From Pohlia nutans (Eukaryota > Streptophyta > Bryopsida > Bryales > Mniaceae): a stretch of 64,000 nt of DNA. Shown one piece after another: positions 44,154-56,510 of the stretch. The stretch spans positions 13,255,501 to 13,319,500 of the forward strand of contig CM040107.1 in NCBI GenBank assembly GCA_022496805.1. The letters run 5' to 3'. Each line of letters begins with the position of its first letter. The stretch's first letter is position 1. A program made the translations under genes and the position numbers. Under the pieces are notes generated by a model, which had not been told where the DNA came from, did not search any database, and was given only the letters and a program-made list of their open reading frames with translations.

Positions 44154-47100
44154 TCAATATTCATAAGGGTTTGAAAGGTCAGGGGAGTGTACTTGATCTA
44201 GGAGACTGTGTGAGTCGTTGTCGACGAACTCCACGGCGGGTACGATCGGTGCCGGCTCGGGCTGAAGCAGCGGAGCGTCGTCTTCGTAGTCCACAAGCTC
44301 CTCATCTAAGGCAGGTGGCGGACAGCCGCCGACTTTTGCATCGGCAGGCGAGGGAGTCGAGCGCACAACATTGAATCGAGTCTCGGCCGCAGGAGGGAAG
44401 GCGAGGGAGGCATCTTTGGGACTTGGAGGAGGCGCAGCAGTATCCTCGACTCAAAGATGTCCAGAATTATCCTCGAGTCGAGGATGTCGAGAGTTATCCT
44501 TGACTCGAGGATAGTGGTGTAATGGGGAGGTACGCGCGGGGATCTCCCCCTGATGATCGTGCAGCTGAGCCGTAGCGAGAGCGTTGCCAACGGGATCCCA
44601 AGAAGCAGGAAGCGCTGCAGCAGATGCAACCGCAGCTAGAGCAGGCAAGGAGCAAGACATATCCTCAAGTCGAGGATCACGAGGAGCATCGTAAGCGGGA
44701 AGGTGGAGGGCCGAGTCCTGAGTAGCAGGGGTGGTGCTCACCGCCAAATTCAAAGGTCCAGCAGACGAAGTAGAAGAACCCGCGGTTTGGGAGCTCCTAA
44801 GGTCATTCAAGTATTTGGCCCTCAACTCTGCCATAAACTCCTCTTTCGCTTCGGCCTCTGCATCCTGCTTGGCTTTGGCGAGCACCTCATCGTACTGCAG
44901 TTTACGCTTTGCCTCAGCCGCCTCCAACTCCTGAAATTTTGTCATCAAGGCTTCCTCATTCTCCCTCTTTAGCTTCTTCCTTGCTAGTTTCTCTTCCCAC
45001 CAGGAAAGCTCGTAAGCAACGCAGTCGTTCTCTTTGCCATCGACAGAAATTAAGTTGGCTTTCATTACTTTGAGCTTCGCGATTTGCTCTTCGATGCGTT
45101 CAATCACACTGGTGGATGACGGCGCATGGCGAGCGCTCGGTTCTGAGACAACTTTTGCAACTGAAGCAGACGGTGTTGGCTGATCGTCGTCGGAGTCGCT
45201 GAGCTCTATATAAGCAGCAGAAGCAAATTCGTCAGCGATCGCCTTTCCCTTGTCCCGACTCCGCTTTGGGAGAGGAGGACCAGAATAGCTCGGTGGCGCT
45301 GCTTCTTCGGATTGCTCAGGAGCAGGAGGAGCAGGAGGTGAATCCATGGCGCGAGTATCCTCGACTCGAGGATCCGGGGCAGGAGAACTATAGGCCGATC
45401 GACCTTCTATAGCTCTAGGTCTCAGGGGAGTCCGTTTCCTTCCCGCCCGAGGCTTCTCCATCGTGAAGTCGAGATCGTCATCCTTGTCGGAAGCTCCATC
45501 ACTAGACGAGCCGTCCTCATCTTCTCCATCATCTTCCTCCTCGCTACGCCCGCCAGGAAGATGAGTCCCGTACTGGTCGAACTTCCCATAGACGTCCTCG
45601 TCTTCCTCGTTGCGCTCAAGATCCGCCCGGTCACGGTCCTCATCGTCAAGTTTCAGCTCCGCATTCACGTCCTCTATCTGTTGGAGTCCTGCATCATTGG
45701 AACGTGCAGGAGGGGGTGATGACTCCTCGTCACTGGAGCGCAGAATTGCTGCTGTAACGGGTTTGATGTAATTCCCCATGTACGGGGAATTTCCGAACAG
45801 GAAGTCCTTCATGTCCAGGCTCTTGGACTTTTTTGCCAGGGACTTTAGTTTGTGTAATCCCACATTGCTGGCGATCCCGTAGTAGTGCAAGCCATACATC
45901 TGCAGAGTCAGCAAGCGAGTGGTTAGTGATCTGTATGAACAGGGTGCATGCTATAGGTAGATGAGCTTCCAGACTTATCGTCGACCTGAAGATAGTGGAG
46001 GAGTGAGAGCAGAAAGCTTCGGGAAATAGCAGTTCAAATGCACAGATGTGAACCAACAACATGCAGTGCAGGCATTAAAACGACTGGAATTATGTTCGAG
46101 TCGAGGATAACAGTCCACCAATGGTAGGAGGCACTACCTTTTCAGCCAGCATGCACTTTGCACCCGTGTAGACGCCGAAGAAGTTCTGCCCCGGAGAAGC
46201 GAAGTTCTGGATGATGTCCAAGTAGAACTCCATCCGCAGCTCGCTTGAGCTCAATCGAAACTTGGACTCGTGGTTCTAGCGGGGATCATTGTAGTAGGCG
46301 ATATTGGATGCAACGTACTCTGGCTTGATGAGCCCAGGAATGTATGACAGAACATCTCGCTGATAAAAGAAGTGGAGATTAACGGAGGGCAGCGCAGCCT
46401 GCCGAATCGGAATGTCATACAGCCGCTCAGCTTTGCATGCCTTGTAGACGGTCTGCTTGTATTCCCAGTCCTTGAAATGAACATCGATGAACGCAGCCGC
46501 CGCTGCGTCATCCCATGTGTCCGCCATAATCCAGAACCATATTTTGGGGTCCTTTATTGACGGGTCATTCATCTAGTGGAGCTTCTCAAGGAATGGCATA
46601 ACCGGAGCCGGAGCGACCGGGATGTCGGATTTTTTGTGCTTCGGAACGTCCCGGAGATCCGCAATCCCCAAGCTCAGAGGCCTGGTATTGGGAGCGTAGT
46701 CCCACGAAGCTGGATTCATGACGAACGCCATGGACGGTCCGTCATCGGCACGAAGTTGAATCTTGCCGGTCTGCTTTGGTACGTGTTTCTTGAGCGAAAC
46801 AAAGCGACTGAACATGTCTCTCAACTCTGTGAATTTGTCCCCCATCTCGTCCGCCCGCTAGTTGACAGCCTTGTTTGTCCGGCGCATCGCGAAGTGAGTT
46901 TTGCTGGGAGTAACGAGAAGAAAGTCCCATGTCACAGAGGAGAAAGAGCACGTCTTCTTCCAGTCTCTCCATTTCTGCCTGTCGATATTGCCGTCGTCCT
47001 TCACAAATGTGAGGGACTTGTCAGCATTCACCAACTCCTCCAGAATTACCTTCTTGCGCTTTCGGCGCTCAACCCACTCACTAGCACAGTAGTTGTCCAG

Positions 47101-49177
47101 GACCGGCTTTTTCGATTTTAGAACGGAGACTTTGGGGTATGGTAGAACGGAGATTTTAGAACGGAGACTTTTTCTATTGGGGATCCTCCCGAGCAGATGT
47201 TGCACGTAAGTCTTGAGGTCGTCGTCTGTAAAGTGCCCCATATGCTTGAAGAACTCGCACTTCAACTCGTACCTTTTCTCTCCGCCCTTGATCTGTTTGT
47301 AAGGCAGGGACGTATCCGGATTGACGATGTCCCCGTCGTTGTACATGGTCAGAAAACTCTCCCACATGGCGTAGTGGTCGTCTTCCAACGTCATGATCGT
47401 GACCTCATGTTTGATATCAGCGATCCCCTTCACGTTGTTTCCTTCTTTGTTGGGATTGATACTCTGAAATCGACTGAGGATCATGGTCACGAAGGTCTGC
47501 AAAACAGTCAAGATCATATCTGATGTCAGAGGCAGACATTGATGTGATTATCCTCGAGTCGAGGATAATGGCTCTAAGTTTGAACTGCAGACCGCTAGTC
47601 TCAAGAGCACATCACGAGATTACATACAGTTAGGAAATTATGGGTATAATGATATGAATGTTTGGGAATTTGAACTATTCAACGAAGAGCGTGAGGCATT
47701 ATCCTCGAGTCGAGGATAATTTGTCATACAATCTGATGGTGTATACCTGCCACTTATATGGTGCTTGGATCGCCTTGTTCCCCCGGACCCGTGCCTCTGC
47801 CCCATTCATGGTTGGCCGTTCGAAGTGTATCCAGATTAGACAGCCGCTGATGATCTGGTTTCCCCATGTTGGTTGGGCGTGTTCGAGGTGATTGGTGGTG
47901 TTATAGAATTTTGAGATGTTGTGCAGCTTCAGCGGGTCCAATGTCCAGACGATGTAGGCATCCCACGTTCTGAGCTCTTCACGCCTTTTCTCGTCACAAT
48001 GCCCTCGCTGCAGCTCCTTTGAAGCTGTAATGCTGTGCTGGCCGTCAATAATCATGAATTTACCAAGCTGGATGTCCTCCCATTTGGCAGGTGGTTTCTT
48101 TAACAACTTCATGTCATTGTCGACGGGAGTGAGGCACACGACCTGCCGCTGCTTGATGTCTGCAAGTTGAAGGAGCTTATTCTTGCAAGTCTCCAGCATA
48201 TGCTTCTCCAGCTTTTGGATGATGTACTCCTCATGTGCTGGAAAGCACTGGTTGATGGTTATCGGGAATTTTGCGTCCTTGCCAAAGATGTAGCAGTCAC
48301 TGTGCTGCTCCCAGAACTCTTTGCGTTGTTGCGCAAACTTGAGGTACTCTGCTGCTGGCATTGGCTCTTCGGTAGGTCTTCTGTCCAGCTTCGTCAATGC
48401 GGAACCCGAGCTACCAGCAGTTGAGGGTCGTGCGGCATTTGTTGAATTCCTCCTCTTCTTCCTCACTTCAGCTCCCGGAGCATCTTCGGCTGTTGACACT
48501 CGGGGATTTGAGCGGGCTCTCTTACCCCCACTGGCGCGACTACCTCCACGTGGTGTTCCCGACTGGGATCTGTTTTCGTCGCAAGATTCTGGGTCGCGGG
48601 GTCGCCTTTCTCGGATTGCTGAGGCGGGCGTTCTCGTTGATTGTCTACCTGCGTGTTTGTCCAGGGACATCCATATCTGGTTGAGCTTTCACGACAGGAT
48701 TGTTGCTTTAGCATTTTTCCATTCGCTGAATTTCTCGAAGGCCTGCTTCAATTCTGGCGTGGATTGGCTCATGGAAGCGCTAAGGTCGTCCATGTCATAC
48801 CTCGGCCCATGCTCGTGCACTTTGATGACTAGGGAGTAGAGGTGAGATTTACTCCTGCCGCTGTCATCCATTTTGTTGAGGGTGATGACAAGGTAATCGC
48901 TGTGGTAGGAATCGACGATTGTGACCTTCTCATTGTTGTTCCACACTAGGAATCCGGGTCCTCCTTTCTCAAGATGCTTCAGGTAGACATATTTCTTGAA
49001 CTGGCTAACCTCGAATGTCCAAGCTTCCACGCAGTCCTTGAATTTCCACAGAGTTCCGTAGGTGGACTCCATCTCTGGTGGGATGAAAGGCTCCGACTCA
49101 AATGGATTCTGAAATGGCTCCATGTATGGAAGAGTTGAGGAATAGTCATAAGTGTCCACTTGAGCCATTGGAATAGT
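44154..49177 (-). pseudogene. Large DGxH/methyltransferase-like gene, copy E
   Basis: Three long exons keep frame through GT-AG introns: 49177-47747, 47496-46138 and 45899-44154 (about 1500 codons). Exon 1 ends in a domain with KFMIIDGQHSITASKEL (about 48060-48020), like the DGQHR/ParB-type DGxH signature and parallel to FFICDGNHRRIAW at 62 kb. Exon 2 has WDFLLVTPSKTHFAM where a methyltransferase would have DPPY, and ends SPGQNFFGVYTGAKCMLAEK, joining to MYGLHYYGIASNVGLHKL: an AdoMet motif I-like half. Exon 3 is acidic, then coiled coil (ELSWWEEKLARKKLKREN), then a P/S-rich tail with PRVEDN-type peptides from the palindromic repeat. In-frame stops are TGA 48689, TAG 46858, TAG 46573, TAG 46276 and TGA 44451. 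Upstream exons are unknown. Confidence 0.62.
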
Positions 49178-50069
49178 CTGCACATGACATTGGTAATACG
49201 GTTTGTTAGTATCTTCGACCCGAGGATCGGTTTTGTGTTCGGGATGCATTTGGTGTGGTAAGATATGCAGACTTTATCTTCGACTCGAGGCTAAACTAGT
49301 CTTGGTTCACTATGGTTCAGCTGAAATCATTGTTAGCATTGCGGACTCGGTTATGAGTATCTTCGGGTTGAAGATATACAGCTTGCGTTGTCTGGAATCG
49401 CAAAGGCGATCAGGTTTACAGTTGTATTTCCGGGATATCTTCTGCGCAGTTGATGGTTGATATCTTGGAATCAAGGATTTGACGCTGTTATCTTTGGGTC
49501 GAGGATAATGTTTTACAACTCCTGTGACTCGGCAATGGGTTTGTATATGCCGGCGCATGGTACAGGTGTGGAGAATTATTTATATCGTGAATTTCGTCAA
49601 TCTACACGGGACTCTTTATATCTTCGAGTCAAGGATAACCCTACTGGATTTTATTATTTGAAAAGTGGATTTCATTTAGGGCAGATGTTGGTGATCTGTC
49701 ATTGACAATTATCCTCAACTGGAGGATATCTTTGAGGTTTTCCGCGCGGGGAGTTACTTTTGTACTACAGTTTCTGCTTGCGCGTTATGTTATTTTATAT
49801 TTATCTTTGGGTCGAGGATAATGGTATGGGCCGGGATGATAATTTCTTGTTCAAAGTGTCATACATTTTAAAATTTCATGTCTTGATTTGGTTGGTTGAT
49901 TGTTATCTTCGAGTCGAGGATAATTTTGGTTTGTGATTTGTATTTGTTTTGGTTTTTGTTCTGATATGCGCTAGTGGTATTAGGATATATCCTCGAGTCG
50001 AAGATAATTGTGCTGGATTGCAATAGCGTTATCCTCGTGTCGGAGTTAGATTTCTTGAAGTCAATAAGA

Positions 50070-50255
50070 TTTATCCTCGAGTAGAAGATAAATATCCTCA
50101 AGTCGAAGATAAGTATCGTCGAGTCGAAGATAACTATCCTCGACTCGAAGATGATTATCCTGGAGTCAAAGATAATTATCCCCGAGTCGAAGATAATTAT
50201 CCTCGAATCGAGGATAAATCTCCTCGAGTCGAAGATAATTATCTTCGAGTTCAGG
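50070..50255 (+). repeat. Tandem array of the 21-22-bp palindrome
   Basis: About nine head-to-tail units of TATCCTCGAGTCGAAGATAA-type sequence, each differing by one to four bases (for example CGTCGAGTCGAAG, CTGGAGTCAAAG, CCCGAGTCGAAG). The ORF at 50299-49868 on the minus strand, rich in IIFDSRI, is a by-product of this run. Confidence 0.9.
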
Positions 50256-50259
50256 GCAC

Positions 50260-51236
50260 TTGCACGAATTTCGAAGATAATTACCTGCCTAGAGTTCATG
50301 ATCTATTCATTGTATTGATATGGAAATCTGTAGCTTTTACAAGAAATCCAACATTCTTAAATGTGAGGAGTACCTCTGAAAACCTCGGTGCTAGTCCTTC
50401 AAATTCTAGCTCCCTCCGGTGCAATAATTCGAAATCCACCTCCACTTGGAAAAACCCTCGTGCTATGCTAAAGCTGTCAACCCAATTATATCACAAATAA
50501 GGAACAAAGCCTGCCAGAATTTCATTCCCAGAATCTGAGTTCCTTTTAATCTTTGCTACACTACAAAATCGTCAATAAATGAAAAATTATATGTATATAC
50601 CTGAATATGACTAATCAATTCAAGTTTCAAAAGCTTTGCTTACTCAAAGTCTCCTACACTGCTTCTGAGTTGATTCCATGGTTTGCAAAATTCTAATCAT
50701 ATTCTAACAAAATTCTAACAATTCTAACAGTTCTTAAAATTCTAACACCTCTGAAAATTAGAACTGTAAACCCTAAAGAAGCAGACAAGCAAAAACGAAC
50801 AAGACAAGGAAGCAGACAAGCACAAACCCTAAAGCAAGCAGACAAGCAAAAACAAACAATGGGAAGCAAGCAAGAAAATAAACCAGAACAAGGAGGGTTC
50901 AATTACCTCAGAAAGCTGGAGCAGGTCCACCTTGAAGCGCAGACATCCACAACAACGAAAAAGAGGAAGAGAGCTTCTACTGCCAAGCACGTCACTGTAC
51001 TACAAATCGCCCAATCGCCCAATGAAAATGTACAAAGGAGGAGCGCAAATTCACAATCAAGATGTACAGGGAGGAAGAAGAAAGCGTGGAGTCACGCGAG
51101 CGAGAAGAGCGTGGAGTCACGCGAGCGTCACACGGCGGGGCAGAGTGAAGGGGCGACGGAGAGCAAGGAGAAACCGTAAAGCTTGCGAGTGCCTGGGGAG
51201 AGAGACGACCTCCCAACCGTAGCCCGAACCAGGAGG
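50260..51236. other. Spacer with low-complexity AGCAGACAAGCAAAAAC repeats
   Basis: Short irregular repeats of GCAGACAAGCAAAAAC occur at 50775-50875. Between 50930 and 51180 are purine-rich open stretches on the plus strand and Ser/Arg-rich ones on the minus strand. None is convincing as a gene. It could be the 5' flank of the minus-strand gene at 44154-49177. Confidence 0.4.
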
Positions 51237-51425
51237 CTCGGCTCGGCAGGAGGCTTGGGCGGTTGGTTCGGCTCGGCAGGAGGCTTGGGCAGTTGGTTCG
51301 GCTCGGCAGGAGGCTTGGGCAGTTGGCTCGGCTCCGAAGCTTGGGCAGTTGGCTCGGCACCGAAGCTCGTGTTTTAGGCAGGGCACCCAAGCTCGTGTTT
51401 TAGGCAGGGCACCGAAGCTGAGGTG
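51237..51425 (+). repeat. 30-bp minisatellite
   Basis: GGCTCGGCAGGAGGCTTGGG plus CRGTTGGTTC repeats three to four times from 51237, followed by shortened units and then two copies of a 27-bp AAGCTCGTGTTTTAGGCAGG unit. The minus-strand frames here (AEPTAQASCR repeats) are artefacts. Confidence 0.85.
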
Positions 51426-51630
51426 TTAGGGTCGGCATTGAAGCTTGGCTCCCCAGTATAGGTAGGCCAAGCCTATAAAGGCAATGCTATTATTTTTAAC
51501 CCCTAAATGTCCCAGCATCTACAAACTGGATGACGAACAGATTCAAAGTCTTGCAACTTTCTTAGAGAACCTCGCATCTCTTTCATCCAAGTCATATTTC
51601 TATGCCTATTAAATTTCCCCGTTCCTATAT

Positions 51631-51891
51631 CCCACGGTGGTCTTGAATGCGAGACCCCTGCGAGACACTGTTCATGGCTCCCTCCCTTTCTGAAATTTCT
51701 ATTTTGGGCACCGAGACCCCTTTTTGGCAAATTTTTTTGCAAAATTCGGGCCTACGGCCCTAAATTACCCTAGGGGCACCTATTTGGGAATAAAAAACCA
51801 TTGGAGGAGGGGGTTGTTTTTTAAGGTGGGCCCTGACAAGGACAAAAATAGGGGGCCACTTTTGTCCCCATTCATTCAAGACCACCGGGGG
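51631..51891. mobile_element. 261-bp MITE-like element
   Basis: The inverted ends CCCACGGTGGTCTTGAATG and (reverse complement of the right end) CCCCCGGTGGTCTTGAATG match at 18 of 19 positions. The interior is GC-richer than its surroundings and has further short inverted words (GGGCCTACGGCCC). It has no coding capacity. The target duplication is not clear. The superfamily is unassigned. Confidence 0.7.
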
Positions 51892-54800
51892 ATTTAGTGA
51901 CTTCGATTAAATTTTGTACCAATTGCAATATATCTCTTATGATGGAGAATTGATGATAATATTTGAGAGGCCTCTAAAGGTCATAACGTCAAACTTGTTG
52001 CCTTGATATAATCCCACAGAATTGGTATACAAAAAAAAGTTACAGATTACGCATTGTGGATTTAATCCGTACGATTTGATTCAAAAATACTATGAAAAAT
52101 ACTTTATTATATAAGTTGAAAGGTGAAATAAGATATGTACTCTAAATTTGAATATTTTTGTTTTTATTTTTTTTCCTTCTCTGTTTTACCCTTCAGCGTA
52201 TTGATTGAACACTATTATCAAAGATGTATTTTAAAATGTTTGATGAAAAACAAAAATGGAGTTGATGTACAAAGCAAAGTTGTAATTGTCAATATAAAGA
52301 GACATGTCTGTACAGTTGGATTCATCAAAATTATTCTCAATATTTTTCAATTAATTTTGCACGGTTTTTGCTTGAAACTTAATTAAAAATCCCAAGAAAT
52401 AAACAAAAATTGAAAAATATTGTAATGAGATTCATTTGGAATAACACGCAGTACAAAATGGTAAGGTCTCCATTGTTTGACTATAATTATAATTGAAAAT
52501 GTGTAAGGTCTCACTTCGTGAACTAAAACTGAAATTTCACAGAAACTACTCGAAGAACTTCGTTTGTAATTTTTTGAAAATTCACGTCATCTTATTTTGA
52601 AGATACATACCGTACAAATGGTACTTAACTAGCACAAGAATCAAGAGACTTTTGGATGGATGAAAAATATCACCGTATGTGGTGAAGGGACGCGTCTGAA
52701 TTCATACAACGTCTAGAAAATGAAGGTTGGCGCGTCAAAGGGTGCACCAATACTAATAATGGTAATTCTATCAAAACCAAGGTGAAAAAAAAAATCTTAA
52801 TTTCTATTTGGAATTATTAGACACGTCCAACCATTTTTCACGAAGAATTATAGATTCTAAGCCTTTGAACTTTTTCATACAACCTCGCGTCACTAATTAA
52901 TATCATGAAAGTCCCTTTCTTAGTGTATTTCTTGTGACGTAGAGCTGTTGATAATTTTGGAGGGGCCTTTATATGCAATTACGTCAAACTTCTAATAAAA
53001 TACAAAGAAATGCGTGCCACGATCTTTCAACATTTGCCTATCGATATGATCAAAGTATTTTGTAGTACTGTTTGTCGGGTGGACACTAGTAGATTGACAT
53101 TACAAATAGACAATTTATTCACGTTGCCCCCAAAAGAGGCCGGAGATTCTATACATGTATCTCTAACCCTTTTCTAAGAAGTACGGTTTTCCAACATTCC
53201 TAAATGTCTATATGTGTATTCATTTCTAATATAATTTTAGTATGCCTAATGTATATATTATGTATATTGATGACTTAATTAATCCCCATTTTAGACACAT
53301 AGTCATGACATAATGGTTAATTTTTGGAGCAATCCACTAGGATACGAATTTAATCATTAAATTACCAATTCTTATTTTAACTATTTTATGATTTAATAAT
53401 TCATGTTAAATTTCTGTTCCAATTTAGAGTGTGTAATAACTATAATATTAAGTGAAGCATAACTATAATATTAAGTGGGTGTCTGAGTCGAATGGTCAAG
53501 TGATATTATTAATAACATAGGATGTTTAACCCCTAAACGTCCTCACCTATGTCCAATTTAGGGAGGTTTGCAAAGAAGCATAAAAGTTAAACAATTTGAA
53601 TTTTAGAGTCTATTTATACAGTTAGATCTATAATTGCTATCACTCATATTTTTCTAAAACACGTTGGAACATAAAAAAAATAAAAAATAAAATTGAATTC
53701 AATTATGAATAATATATTGAATGATAGTATGTGGATGAAATTTGTTGTGATGGGTTATAATGTAGTACTGTAGGTGTACTGATTTTTTGAGACATTTTCG
53801 ATGCTTGATTGTAAGAGTTTTATTTTTCAACAACACTTTCAGACCAAAAACTATTTCTTTTTTGATCGGAGCACGCATACATGAAGTGAACTTCCCATTT
53901 AAAAATTCAGTTAAAAAATTCACAATGCTAAAAGTGCATGATGGATGTGAAACTATAGATGAAATCTGTACATCATGCAAAATATGCATGGTTTTAGGGT
54001 TAGGGGTGCAAAATAATCTCAAATAATACTCATAGAATATACTAAGTATGGGTATTATTTTATATCATAGAATAATCGCATTTGGCTTCATACCCCGTAA
54101 ATGAACCTTTCAATGCATGTGATGCAACAAAACACAAATATAACATAATTATAGTGCATCGATTAAAGCACAATAGATTAACTCCTAAACGTCCACACTT
54201 TAATCAATTAACAAATGCAAATCGTTATCACGTTTGCTAAACAAATTTTAACTTCTAGATTTTAGTATTAAATATTGATGGTAATATTAGTGAATCAAAC
54301 CGAATGGATGGATTGGAATTTAAGATTCAAAATCTAGAAGTTTCATTTGTATATCAATTCCAAAATAATATTCTAAATAGTCATTTAGAATCATTTTTCT
54401 TGCAATGCCAATTCCATGGACACCGTAGTACCCTTAGACGTTAAAGTTGCTTTTCGAAGTTCAAAATCTAGAATCATCTATTAATACATACAAGCCTTGT
54501 TTAGAAGGGTTTACTATAGGCATTTATATGGGTTAAAGAAATAACTTTTCGTCTTGTTGACTCTAAACTATAAAAGTGTTGAATTACAAAATAAGTTACA
54601 AATTTATTAGGTGAAGAACAACTTCCCATTTACAGCTTAAATATTACTCTAAAATCAATTTAGCTGAAATATAATTCTTAAAAAAATCAATACTCTGAAT
54701 TTTTTGAGTAAGACAATAATTCTATATCTTTTTGACCATAACCAAAAATATTCATTATAATAGATTACCACGTTCACCCAAAAAATGTGGGGTGTCTTTT

Positions 54801-56370
54801 ATACATGAGACCTACAAAGTAATTTTAATTTGATATGAGTAATGTTTGGTTTTTTTAAACCAATTTTCTGGAATTCTAGATATATTCATAGGATATAGGT
54901 GTAATACACCTTAATGAACCTAAAAATAGTAAATTATTTCACTATATATAATTATATACATAATCTAGAAATTATATATAGATGAAATGTATAGATTCCG
55001 AACGCTAGACCCTATCAGCAAAGGTTCCAATAATTAACCGTATGACAATTATGAAATTATTACGTTTTTGGTCATATTTATTGATTAAGTAGCATTTTAT
55101 TTGTACTTTATAAAATTTGGGTTATGAGTTATTATATGTTAACTTTGTAGCAGCTAAGAACACATTGCAACCGACATCACCATTCTATCACATGTCACAT
55201 GCAACTCAAAGTATGTTGGACTTGAATAATAGTATGTCGAATTAAATTTTTATCCCTTCAAACCAAAGATGTTCATCGCGATAAGTATAGTCTGAAATAA
55301 TTATAGTTTAACCCCTTCATATTCTCACTCTTTTCAAACTTGGCAGATTTAAAAAGATACATAACAAAAAGCAAGTAACACTGAGGGATATTTTGTCTTT
55401 GATGAATGAATAAAAGTTTTACATAATTAATAATGGATTCTATCCATACAATTACTTTGGCAATGGCTATCACCAATATTTGTGTATTATATTACGAACT
55501 TAAAATGTAACGATCGTTTGTAACAATTACGATTAGTACAAATAAAATATTGACAATCTAATAATGAATTTTTAAGGTTCGGATGGGTTCAAATGTAGTA
55601 GTCTAAGTGTAGTAATGTTTGGCGTTTTTTACGTAGCATATATTAGGTAGTTCACTTTTTCAAGAGCACTTTTGGAATAAAATCTTCGAAATGAGTAGTG
55701 GAGCACTACAACGTGAAATGAGGCATTCAACTTCCACAAGTCATCCCGTTTCTAATGGGACCACACATGCATAATCCAACTTTCCAGATAAGTTTGAAAT
55801 AAAAATTTCACACTGCAAGCAGTGCATGATAGATGAGAAATTGGAGTTCAAATTCGTTCATCATGCAAAAAATGCATGGTTGGGATGTTAGGGGTTAAAT
55901 ACAACCCATTGAACTAGGTAATTTAGCAATTTTTTCAACCATGTGCTTTTGACCAAATTTACAAAAATCAACGTAAATAAATAAGTTTCTATTTTTATAC
56001 AAATTATAAATGAGTATTAGTGACGCACTATATATTTTTTCGTATATGATGAATGTTATGAATTTAGTAGTATAGACTTGATTGAAACATCATACTATAA
56101 TATAATGTATCCACGTAAGTGCATGAGAAAAAAATACTTTCTCATGCGATTTGTCACTGAATTATATTAAATGTAATACTTCTTTATACCTATTTCCGTA
56201 CAACTATATGGATGTGTGTGTATCATATTCAATCCAAAATCCAAAATTAGATTTGGAATTGAATAGAATGATGGAGAAATAATACCCATTGATGTAAATG
56301 CATTCAAGTGAGAGTGCAAGGTACATGCACTAGAGTTCCAAGTGCTCTCAAGGGTATTGTATGTACGTTG
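51892..56370. other. AT-rich, nearly gene-free block
   Basis: Apart from scattered CCTAAACGTCC words and a diverged direct repeat, I find no exon-like frames, terminal repeats or RNA genes. The open frames at 52135-52386, 53699-54026 and 55273-55476 have AT-driven composition (F, I, K, N) and no recognisable features. Confidence 0.6.
53740..55900 (+). repeat. Diverged direct repeat (53740-54010 and 55580-55900)
   Basis: Both copies contain ATGGGTT...AATGTAGTA, a TCAASARCACTTT segment, an AATTTCACA...GTGCATGATRGATG segment and ATCATGCAAAAWATGCATGGTT, then a RGGGTTAGGGG or TTAGGGGTTAA end. The spacing is about 1.87 kb. They are too diverged and lack TG/CA ends, so I do not call them LTRs. Confidence 0.5.
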
Positions 56371-56510
56371 GATGAATGGCGGCTCACATGAGATGGAAAT
56401 CATTTCAAGTACTCTCCTTCTTCCACATTTCAATATTTGAATGTGTGAACTTTTTTCTCATTCCTCATTCACTCTTTCCCTTTCCTCATTCATCTCCTCC
56501 TTGTGACAGA

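Larger units (their letters stand above)
41919..50260. repeat. Dispersed palindrome TATCCTCGAGTCGAGGATA, over 25 copies
   Basis: Copies and near copies occur at about 41919, 41979, 42038, 44440, 44470, 44495, 44654, 45354, 46090, 47545, 47697, 49206, 49277, 49350, 49487, 49617, 49707, 49800, 49902, 49984 and 50027, then as a tandem run at 50070-50250. Copies sit in introns (46090, 47545), in intergenic DNA and in exons, where they read PR(V/L/I)EDN on the minus strand. A further copy lies near 59333. The word is almost perfectly self-complementary, so each is a potential hairpin. Confidence 0.9.

Noticed and set aside
51117..51390. Minus-strand ORF with AEPTAQASCR repeats
   Set aside because: Produced by the 30-bp minisatellite read in frame; no other protein-like features.
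53740..55900. LTR pair of a small retrotransposon
   Set aside because: No TG/CA ends, primer-binding site, purine tract or coding sequence, and the copies are too diverged.
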